From: Aeromonas jandaei
GTDB lineage: Bacteria; Pseudomonadota; Gammaproteobacteria; Enterobacterales; Aeromonadaceae
NCBI RefSeq assembly: GCF_037890695.1
Contig: NZ_CP149571.1
Span: 3,130,001-3,194,000, forward strand
Reading direction: 5' to 3'
DNA: 64,000 nucleotides
A model generated the notes under the pieces. That model made no database searches. It saw only the letters and a list, made by a program, of their open reading frames with translations, and was not told where the DNA came from. The position numbers and the translations under genes are program-made. Shown here in pieces: positions 57,389-64,000 of this stretch. Within the stretch, counting starts at the first letter, position 1. Every line of letters starts with the position of its first letter.

Positions 57389-58161
57389 GCCTGTACCTCC
57401 TGCTGCTGGCACTCGACCAGCAGATCCGCCACCACTACCCCGCTGATATAGCGCTTGTAGGTCACGCTGCCGCCGAGATCCTCGCGCGGTGCAACCAGCT
57501 CGCTCACGGCCGCTTCCAGCGCGGCATCGTGCAGATCGCGGCGCTCCACATCACGCAGGCGCATCGGCTGCGGCGTAACGCCAGCAACGGCGACCCGCAT
57601 CTCGCCAAGGGCATCAAGGGCCACGGCGGCAGTCATCACCGCCAGACCATCGGCGTTACGGCTGATGCGACGAGTGGCGCAGCGCAGCGCGGGCTCCGGC
57701 AGCACCACCCCCAACACCAACTCCTTACGCTGGCCCGCCAGATAGGTATCGATGGGTTGCAACTGATTGTTCTCCAGCACTACCACGGCTTCGAGTACCA
57801 GCAGTACCGGCAGCAGCGGGGAGTCCTGCTGTTGGCAGGCAATCTCGCCGCCGAGGGTGGCCTGATTGCGCACATGGCGGGAGTAGACAAACCCCAGCGC
57901 CTCGCACAGGGCGGTCGGGGTACGAGGGTCGTCTTTGAGGGCTTGCAGGGTGACGGTGGCACCGATATGGAGCTGGCCGTGCTGCTGCTCAATCTGGCCA
58001 AGTCCGAGCTTGTCCAGCGAGATGGCGACCTTCTTGTCGGTGCGGGTCGGGGCGGCGTTGAGCTTGCTGCCGCCCCCCATGTAGACGGCGTCGTTGCCAA
58101 AGCGGGCCTTGAGTTCCAAAGCCTGACCCAGTTGCTCGGGTCGGAAGAATTGCTCAATCAT
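57385..58161 (-). CDS. ygfM: FAD-binding subunit YgfM
   Basis: A 258-residue protein of the molybdopterin dehydrogenase FAD-binding family, matching E. coli YgfM (259). The FAD block is NDAVYMGGGSKLNAAPTRTD near residue 25, and VRNQATLGGEIACQQQDSPL is the second block. It probably serves XdhD as flavin subunit, to which it is coupled by a four-base overlap. Starts 80 bases after ssnA. Confidence 0.92.
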   Translation of the reverse strand: MIEQFFRPEQLGQALELKARFGNDAVYMGGGSKLNAAPTRTDKKVAISLDKLGLGQIEQQHGQLHIGATVTLQALKDDPRTPTALCEALGFVYSRHVRNQATLGGEIACQQQDSPLLPVLLVLEAVVVLENNQLQPIDTYLAGQRKELVLGVVLPEPALRCATRRISRNADGLAVMTAAVALDALGEMRVAVAGVTPQPMRLRDVERRDLHDAALEAAVSELVAPREDLGGSVTYKRYISGVVVADLLVECQQQEVQA

Positions 58162-58241
58162 GTGTCGTCCTTACTCTTGCAGCCCGCCGCCGGGCAAATC
58201 CACAGGGCGGGCAATCCAGTCCAAACGTGCGGAGGGTGGCC

Positions 58242-59570
58242 TCAGGCCAGCTGATCCATCCGTTGCCACAGGCGGCTCGCCACCTTGCTGGCCTGTTGAT
58301 AAATGGGCTCGACGTCAAAGGCGAACTCGCGATCCTGATAGACCATACGCCCCTCTACCATCACGCTGTTGACCGAGGATGAGCCCATACCGAAGGCGAG
58401 ATGGCCGCCGAGGTTGCGCGGCGCCAGCGGGGTCGGTGCGGCGTAGTCACAGATGGTGAGATCGGCCTTGTAACCCGGCTCCAGGCGGCCAAATTTGGCG
58501 CCGAAGTTGCGCTCCAGCAGGGTGTTGCCGTTCCAGAGGAAGCGGGCAAAGCTATCGGGCCAGAGCGCTCCGCCGGCATCCTTGTGTTTGAAGTAGGCGA
58601 ACTTGAGCTCTTCGAGCATGTCGGAGCCGATACCATCGGTGCCCAGCGCAAGATTGCGATACTCCGGCAGGTGCATGTTGTAGCCCACGTGGTTGTTCAT
58701 GTTGGAGCGGGCGTTATGCACCAGGAAGGCATCACGGCTGTTGAGCAGCTCGATGTCAGCCGGGCTCAGGTAGATGCCGTGGGCGATCAGGGTCTTGCTG
58801 TCGATCAGGCCAAACGCATCCAACCGGGCGATGGGCTCCTTGCCATAGTGGTGGTGACCATGGGCCATGTCGTAACGGTCTTCCGCCACATGGATATGCA
58901 GCCCGCGACCGGTGACCTGCACCGCTTCGCGCAGCATGGCGAGCCCCTCGTCGGGCACGGTGAAGGGTGCGTGGGCACCGATATGGGCTTCCACCAGATA
59001 GGGTTCGCTGCCCTTGGCCTTGGCGGCATCAATGGCCTGCGCGAACAGGATGTTCTCCTCCACCCCGGCCTGCAGCTCGGCGAGGCCGCCGTTGCGATCC
59101 GTAGTCTCGAAGCAGGTCATGCCACGCAGACCCGCCTCCATAAACCCTTTGCGCAGTACGTTCAGGGAGCCCTTGATGAAGTTGGGCGAAGCGTGGTGGT
59201 CGATCACCGCGCTGCAACCGCTCTTGATCGCTTCCAGCGAGCAGATGAGACCGCTGTAGTAGAGGGACTCTTCATCGAGCGCCCGATCGAGCCGCCACCA
59301 GAGGTTTTTCAGGGTGGAGATAAAGTCCGGGCAGGGGGCGATATTGGCCATGATCCCCCGCGACAGGCCGGAGTAGAAGTGGTTGTGGGCACAGACGATG
59401 CCCGGCATCACCAGCTTGCCCCCCATCTCCCGATAGTTGGCCTCCGGGTAGAGGGCCCGCAAATTGGGCCCCACCGCTTTGATAAGCGATCCTTCGATGG
59501 CGATATCCACCCCTTCCAGCACCCGGGTTGGCTCCAGCTGGACAGCGGTGACGTTCTTCAGAATAAACAT
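58242..59570 (-). CDS. ssnA: Putative aminohydrolase SsnA
   Basis: A 442-residue amidohydrolase-fold protein equal in length to E. coli SsnA. Metal-site motif MPGIVCAHNHFYSGLSRG near residue 55, then SAVIDHHASPNF, VEAHIGAHAPFTV, LHIHVAEDRYDMAHGHHH and ALGTDGIGSDML. The reaction is unknown; SsnA is linked in E. coli to the ygfK-xdhD cluster and stationary-phase effects. It lies 30 bases after ygfK, in one operon. Confidence 0.93.
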   Translation of the reverse strand: MFILKNVTAVQLEPTRVLEGVDIAIEGSLIKAVGPNLRALYPEANYREMGGKLVMPGIVCAHNHFYSGLSRGIMANIAPCPDFISTLKNLWWRLDRALDEESLYYSGLICSLEAIKSGCSAVIDHHASPNFIKGSLNVLRKGFMEAGLRGMTCFETTDRNGGLAELQAGVEENILFAQAIDAAKAKGSEPYLVEAHIGAHAPFTVPDEGLAMLREAVQVTGRGLHIHVAEDRYDMAHGHHHYGKEPIARLDAFGLIDSKTLIAHGIYLSPADIELLNSRDAFLVHNARSNMNNHVGYNMHLPEYRNLALGTDGIGSDMLEELKFAYFKHKDAGGALWPDSFARFLWNGNTLLERNFGAKFGRLEPGYKADLTICDYAAPTPLAPRNLGGHLAFGMGSSSVNSVMVEGRMVYQDREFAFDVEPIYQQASKVASRLWQRMDQLA

Positions 59571-59600
59571 GGTTTGCTCCTTCGCTTATTCGTGGTTCGC

Positions 59601-62600
59601 TCAGGCCTCGACGGCCCCCAGCAGGTAGTGGTGATGAGCATGGACATGGCTGATGATCCGGCACATGTCGCCAAGGGCTGCTGGCGCGTCCTTGATCCGG
59701 CTCTGGGCGTCTATGGTCAAGCGATAGGTTTCGCCATCCTGACGCACCCGCAGTTCACCACCGTCAGCCAGATAGAACCCGGGGTTGCGGCTGTTGTCGA
59801 AGTCCTCGGCCAGGCTGAAGATGGTGACCTTGTCCTGATAGGGCTTGCCCTGCCACGGGCAGAACTGGGCGCAGTTGCCACATTCGTTGCAGTAGGCATC
59901 CAGGTGCAGGGTCTGGAACTGATCCTTGAAGCCCGGCACCGCGATGGCGACGTTGGCCCGGTTGGGGCAGACATCCACGCACTTGCTGCAGAGGTAGTTG
60001 CACTCGAGGCAACGGTGCGCCTCCTGCGCCACAAAGGCATCGCGCTCATTCTTGTCAACCAGGGTGACGGCGATGCTCCCCTTGCGGCGGTAGATCTCAT
60101 CCTTGCCCGACGGCAGGATGGTCACTTCACGCTGCTGGCTGGCGATATGCTCACGAGAGAGCACCAGATCCGTGGCGCGGCGGGCACCACCGATGGCACC
60201 GACGATGGAGGACGGGCCGCTCTGCACGTCACCGATGAGGAAGACGTTGCGACGGCTGGTTTCGCCGGTCTGGCCATCCACCTCGGGCCAGCCATCGCTG
60301 CCAAGAGGAATGCCCATCGCTTTCAATACTTCGCAATCAGGCTGCTCGCCAATGGCGGTGATCAGGGCATCCATCTGCATCACTTCGGTCTGCTCGGTGG
60401 GCACCGGACGGCGGCGGCCCTGCTCGTCAGGTTCCCCCAGCGCCATCATCCGCACGACAAGCTTGCCATCTTTCTCAAAACGCTCCGGATTAGTGAGGAA
60501 GCAGAAACGCACCCCATCCTCCACCGCTTCCAGATACTCCTCGCGATAGGCGGGCATCTCTTTTTCGCTGCGACGGTAGATCACGGTCACATCGCTGACA
60601 CCGGGCACCTTGAGGGCGGCGCGGGCGCAGTCCATGGCGGTGTTGCCGGCACCGATCACCGCTACATGGCGGCCCAGCGGCAGCGGTTTGCCCTGATTGA
60701 AACTGCGCAGGAAATGGAAGGATTTGTAAATCCGCTCGTGACCCCCCTCAAGGCGCATGCCGCCATTCTTGTCGGCGCCGATGCCGACGAAGACATAGCT
60801 AAAGCCCTGGGCGTGCAGCTTGTCGACGGTGAGCGCCGGATCGCAGCCAAACTCGAACTTGACCCCGTGGGCTGCAACAAAGTCGATATCGTGCTGGATA
60901 AGCTCGGCCGGAATGCGGAACTCGGGGATGATGTGCTTGACCACGCCACCGGCATCCGCTTCGCGCTCGAACACGGTGACCGGGTGACCGGCACGGGCCA
61001 GGAAGTAACCGGCGGAGAGACCGGCCGGACCGGCGCCAATGACCGCCACCGGGTGCTTGTCACCACTGCCGGCCGGTTTGTGCCAGCGGGCCTTGTACCC
61101 TTCCCAGCCGCGCTCCAGCGCCACTTTTTTCAGTTCGCGGATATTGAGCGCGCTGTCGTAGTCGAGACGGGTGCAGTTGTACTGGCACTGGTGATCGCAG
61201 ATATGGCTGGTGATGGCAGGCAAGGCGTTGCGCTGATAAATCAGCTCAAGGGCTGCCACATACTCTCCCTCGCCCATCAGACGAATGTACTCGGGGATAT
61301 CCTGATGCACGGCGCAGGCAGTGACACAGGGCGCCACGTAGCAATCGGTCAGCGGCAGGCCGCCACCCACTTCGATGCGATCCTCGGACTTCCACTCCTT
61401 CTGGGTGTAATCCATGGTGAGGGCCTTGGCGGCCAGCGCTTCCAGCTTGGCCACATCTACCTGACTCATGCGCCAGCTGTCAGAGGCGTCGATCTCTTTG
61501 AGGCACTCAATCTGGCGCAGGTAGCCACCCGGCTTGAGCAGATCGGTGGCCATGGTGATGGGACGGATACCGGTCTCGAAGATCTCGGCGATGTTGAACT
61601 TGCTGGCACCGCCCGAGTAGGAGATGGGCAGCTTGCCATCGAAGGCGCGGGACAGCACGGCCGCCACGTTGATGGAGAGCGGGAACAGCGCCCGGCCGGA
61701 CATATACATCTCATCCCCCGGCAGCGCCCCTTTGCGGTTGATGGTGCCGAGAGTGTTGGTGAGCTTGACCCCGAAGGTGAGCCCCTTCTCGGCGCCCAGC
61801 GCCATCAGACGGGTCAGCATCGCCTTGGCCTGATCCAGCTTGAGGTCGTGATCGAACGACTCTTCGCTCAGACCAATGTAATCAAAGCCACAGGTATCGA
61901 GGATCTCGCGCACCCGCGGGTAACCCAGCAGGGTCGGGTTGAGTTTGACGAAGGTGTTGAGCCCCTTCTCTTCCAGCATGTAACGGCAGATGGCCTCAAT
62001 CTCGTTGGGCGGGCAGCCGTGCATGGTGGAGAGGGTAACGCCGTGCACCAGCTCAGCCGGGATGCGCTCCACCAGCTGTTGCAGGCGATCGCGCCGCGCC
62101 CCCAGTCCCAGCTCGGCGATAAACTGCTCGTCGGCAACCAGCTCGCGCAGCACCTGCTGGTACTCGGCAAATTTCGGACTTTGGCTTGCATCCATCAGGC
62201 TGTGGATAAACTGCTGCATCGGTGGCTGTTTGATGCCATCGAGGTTGTAACCCACGCTCATGTTGAAGATGAAGGACTTGGCCTCTCCGTCGAGACGCGG
62301 GTCGAACACCTCCTCCAGCAGGTAGAGGGCAAACCAGGCTTTCAGATACTCGTCAAACGCCTTGGGCAGCGTGAACTCGGTAGACCACTCGGTATTGAAG
62401 CACTCGTCTTCGGCATCGATGCAGGGCTTTTCCAGTTCGAGACGGTCCAGGATCTGCACCGTCTTGAGCTCGATAAAGCGCCCGCCAGTCAGCCAGGAGG
62501 TGACGATGTTCTGGGCCAACTGGGTATGGGGGCCGGCTGCCGGGCCAATGGGGGTCTCGCAGGTTTCACCGAACACCTTGATCTTGCGCTCGTCCTGCTT

Positions 62601-62711
62601 GCGATAAAATTGTGCGGCGGGAATACCGAAAATAGTCTGACTCTCTTTATATTCCGCAAAAATACGGGTCAGAAGGTTCTTGAAGGGAACGGGTCGCATA
62701 ATATCGCCCAT
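59601..62711 (-). CDS. ygfK: YgfK, large iron-sulfur flavoprotein oxidoreductase (putative selenate reductase subunit)
   Basis: A 1036-residue protein matching E. coli YgfK. The N-terminal about 480 residues resemble a dihydroorotate-dehydrogenase-like barrel (ETCETPIGPAAGPHTQLAQN, KLNPTLLGYPRVREILDTCG). Then comes a GltD-like Cys-rich part (CYVAPCVTACAVHQDIPEY), FAD site VAVIGAGPAGLSAGYFLARAG and NAD(P) site VAVIGAGNTAMDCARAALK. Near the C-terminus are two 4Fe-4S motifs, CLECNYLCSKCVDVCPNRA and CNECGNCAQFCPWQGK. It probably connects NAD(P)H to other redox partners. ATG at 62711 has AAGGAGATAG ahead; the upstream frame to 62825 is not coding. Confidence 0.94.
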   Translation of the reverse strand: MGDIMRPVPFKNLLTRIFAEYKESQTIFGIPAAQFYRKQDERKIKVFGETCETPIGPAAGPHTQLAQNIVTSWLTGGRFIELKTVQILDRLELEKPCIDAEDECFNTEWSTEFTLPKAFDEYLKAWFALYLLEEVFDPRLDGEAKSFIFNMSVGYNLDGIKQPPMQQFIHSLMDASQSPKFAEYQQVLRELVADEQFIAELGLGARRDRLQQLVERIPAELVHGVTLSTMHGCPPNEIEAICRYMLEEKGLNTFVKLNPTLLGYPRVREILDTCGFDYIGLSEESFDHDLKLDQAKAMLTRLMALGAEKGLTFGVKLTNTLGTINRKGALPGDEMYMSGRALFPLSINVAAVLSRAFDGKLPISYSGGASKFNIAEIFETGIRPITMATDLLKPGGYLRQIECLKEIDASDSWRMSQVDVAKLEALAAKALTMDYTQKEWKSEDRIEVGGGLPLTDCYVAPCVTACAVHQDIPEYIRLMGEGEYVAALELIYQRNALPAITSHICDHQCQYNCTRLDYDSALNIRELKKVALERGWEGYKARWHKPAGSGDKHPVAVIGAGPAGLSAGYFLARAGHPVTVFEREADAGGVVKHIIPEFRIPAELIQHDIDFVAAHGVKFEFGCDPALTVDKLHAQGFSYVFVGIGADKNGGMRLEGGHERIYKSFHFLRSFNQGKPLPLGRHVAVIGAGNTAMDCARAALKVPGVSDVTVIYRRSEKEMPAYREEYLEAVEDGVRFCFLTNPERFEKDGKLVVRMMALGEPDEQGRRRPVPTEQTEVMQMDALITAIGEQPDCEVLKAMGIPLGSDGWPEVDGQTGETSRRNVFLIGDVQSGPSSIVGAIGGARRATDLVLSREHIASQQREVTILPSGKDEIYRRKGSIAVTLVDKNERDAFVAQEAHRCLECNYLCSKCVDVCPNRANVAIAVPGFKDQFQTLHLDAYCNECGNCAQFCPWQGKPYQDKVTIFSLAEDFDNSRNPGFYLADGGELRVRQDGETYRLTIDAQSRIKDAPAALGDMCRIISHVHAHHHYLLGAVEA

Positions 62712-63185
62712 GGCTATCTCCTTGCAGCTGTTCTGCGCATTGGCAGCATGAATAAATGGGGTATCCCGCACGGGCATTACCCCTTGGTAAGGAGAGGAGC
62801 AACTATCAGGCCACTCCATCGGCAAAACTATTTTTTAGGGTAAAAGCGTGAGATGGCTCGAATTAATGAAGGCTGTTTGGCATGTCGCCATTATGATTGA
62901 TGAGAGTGGTTATCACTCACTTGAAATTTTATTCAAGGCAATGCCAGAGAAAAAAGAGAAGTATCAAATCGGCAGCGATAAATATCACTTTGATAGGGTG
63001 AAAATCATCCAGCATTATCGCAAGCCAGCCCCGGCCAATATGGCCGGGGCTGGCTTAAAAGTCACAGCCATATAAAAGGCAGTCGTCGCTATTTCGGTTT
63101 ATCCAAAGGCTGCGAGATGACTCGCGTTACCGCCCCCTCTGGCTGCCATTGTATGCAGAGGGTGGTGGTGCTCCAACGATACGAC
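62712..63185. other. mocA-ygfK intergenic region
   Basis: 474 bases. A perfect 16-base-pair hairpin at 63022-63056 (AAGCCAGCCCCGGCCA, ATA, TGGCCGGGGCTGGCTT) has no T-run on either strand. A plus-strand frame 62848-63075 (GTG start, 75 codons) runs through the hairpin; its first about 55 residues are polar (GYHSLEILFKAMPEKKEKYQ), resemble nothing I know, and are probably not a gene or a decayed one. The region is AT-rich next to ygfK, whose promoter it should contain. Confidence 0.45.
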
Positions 63186-63845
63186 TCAGCCCTGCTCGGT
63201 CGTAAACTCGTCGGCAGAACGCAGCTCCAGCTCGCCGCGGATCAGCGCCTGATAGCGCTCGGGGGTATCGATATCAAAGAGGATGGCAGGACTCTCGACC
63301 GGTATGGTGCGATGGGGGCGTTGCAGCAGCCAGCGGCGCACCGAACCCTGTGCCGGCGCGGCAGCCAGCTCCCTTGCGAGGGATTTTGGCAGCAAGACCG
63401 GATGACCCGCCTCCCCCTCAAAGCTCGGGAACAGGGCGAGATCTCCGCGCGCCTGCCACAACTGTTGATAGACCTCGCGCGGGATACAGGGCAGATCTCC
63501 GTGGCTGATAAAGAGGTAGTCAGCATCACTGGCCGCCAGAGCGCAGCGGATGGAACTGCCCAACCCCTGCTCATAGTCCGGGTTGTGGACGATGAGGATG
63601 TCGGGGAGATTCCCATAACAGGCAGCGAGCTCGGCCCCGCGATGGCCCACGACCAAAATAATCCGGGAACAGAAGGCCAGGGCATTTTTGAGACTTGCAT
63701 CAAGAATTGTCCCCGAGCCATAAGGTAGCATCATTTTCCATGCCCCCATGCGGGATGACAAACCTGCTGCGGTAATTATACAGTCACACTGTTCACGCCC
63801 CCGAGCCTGCACCTTTTCATTCACCTCGCTATTTACTTCGGTCAT
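63186..63845 (-). CDS. mocA: Molybdenum cofactor cytidylyltransferase (MocA/YgfJ family)
   Basis: A nucleotidyltransferase of about 219 residues related to E. coli MocA (YgfJ), which adds CMP to molybdopterin cofactor for xanthine dehydrogenase-type enzymes. The NTP-binding signature CDCIITAAGLSSRMGAWKMM lies near residue 24; the Asp metal site is in FISHGDLPCIP, and GHPVLLPKSLARELA and LFDIDTPERYQAL follow. Two ATGs are possible, 63851 and 63845; AAGGAC is too close to the first and well placed for the second, so I chose 63845. It precedes ygfK, as in E. coli. Confidence 0.88.
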   Translation of the reverse strand: MTEVNSEVNEKVQARGREQCDCIITAAGLSSRMGAWKMMLPYGSGTILDASLKNALAFCSRIILVVGHRGAELAACYGNLPDILIVHNPDYEQGLGSSIRCALAASDADYLFISHGDLPCIPREVYQQLWQARGDLALFPSFEGEAGHPVLLPKSLARELAAAPAQGSVRRWLLQRPHRTIPVESPAILFDIDTPERYQALIRGELELRSADEFTTEQG

Positions 63846-63849
63846 TGCC

Positions 63850-64000
63850 ATGTCCTTGCCACAATCTGTTATTCACGCGTTTCCGGATATTGGTTCGCTT
63901 TTAAATCCACTGCTTGAAAATAGTGACAACCATACCACGCTAATTAGCCTTTGTGGTGCCGGCGGAAAAACCAGCACCCTGTTCTGGCTGGCGGAATATT
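63850..64000 (+). CDS. yqeC: YqeC family accessory protein (cut by window edge)
   Basis: From ATG 63850 the plus strand reads MSLPQSVIHAFPDIGSLLNP and continues to a P-loop LISLCGAGGKTSTLFWLAEY at the window edge. That P-loop placement fits YqeC, an accessory protein of selenium-dependent molybdenum hydroxylases that is encoded beside mocA (ygfJ) in E. coli. Only 50 codons are visible. The start codon overlaps the mocA ATG region on the other strand, and there is no strong ribosome site, so a start a few codons later cannot be excluded. Confidence 0.75.
   Translation, partial: MSLPQSVIHAFPDIGSLLNPLLENSDNHTTLISLCGAGGKTSTLFWLAEY

Noticed and set aside
58401..62843. 1480-codon plus-strand frame across ssnA and ygfK
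   Set aside because: Antisense shadow of two well-supported genes with clear motifs on the minus strand; its translation has no domain and is typical of high-GC mirror frames.

Overview
The window looks like the chromosome of an Aeromonas species. This is an inference from gene order, from high-GC codon use outside the intergenic regions, and from proteins close to enterobacterial and Vibrio orthologues. No 16S rRNA or species marker is present, and I see no rRNA, tRNA, CRISPR array, insertion sequence or prophage. Gene order repeatedly matches Escherichia coli blocks: maf/yceD-rpmF-plsX, yoaA-tsaB-yeaY-fadD-rnd, hisGDCBHAFI, and mocA-ygfK-ssnA-ygfM-xdhD-xanQ-guaD-ghxQ.

Layout. Positions 1-2.1 kb hold plsX (cut by the window edge), rpmF and yceD, with maf divergent. 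A HAD phosphatase and rluC (2.2-3.8 kb) face away from rne (4.2-7.2 kb), which has a long structured leader. A decayed AT-rich spacer (7.2-8.2 kb) carries a 5' fragment of dcd and precedes pit, dcd, udk and mrp, all on the minus strand. metG, a CHAD protein, acyP, a chemoreceptor, rlmI and a membrane acyltransferase follow (12.7-20.3 kb). selD-mnmH and a YcbL-type hydrolase lie at 20.7-23.5 kb, then rnd, fadD, an alpha/beta hydrolase, yeaY, tsaB and yoaA on the minus strand. The histidine operon with its leader peptide and attenuator runs from 31.4 to 39.0 kb. A PAS-PAS-GGDEF protein, an acyl-CoA ligase, a broken YfcC-type carrier and two small proteins lead to the last third.

Positions 45.8-64 kb are almost entirely purine and molybdenum hydroxylase genes on the minus strand: xdhA-xdhB-xdhC, ghxQ, guaD, xanQ, xdhD, ygfM, ssnA, ygfK and mocA, with yqeC starting divergently at the right edge. 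Together they import purines, deaminate guanine to xanthine, oxidise (hypo)xanthine, and supply a second molybdenum hydroxylase system (xdhD/ygfM/ygfK/ssnA) with its cofactor maturation. selD and mnmH in the same window fit the known link between selD, yqeB/yqeC and selenium-dependent molybdenum hydroxylases.

The most notable irregularities are: a TGA in place of a conserved Trp codon in hisI; a one-base frameshift splitting yfcC; a probable one-base frameshift in the first codons of fadD; an orphan 5' copy of hisH just before hisH; a dcd 5' fragment forming an inverted repeat around pit; and two overlapping mini-ORFs feeding into the rne start. The three lesions may be real gene decay or sequence errors; the text alone cannot separate these.
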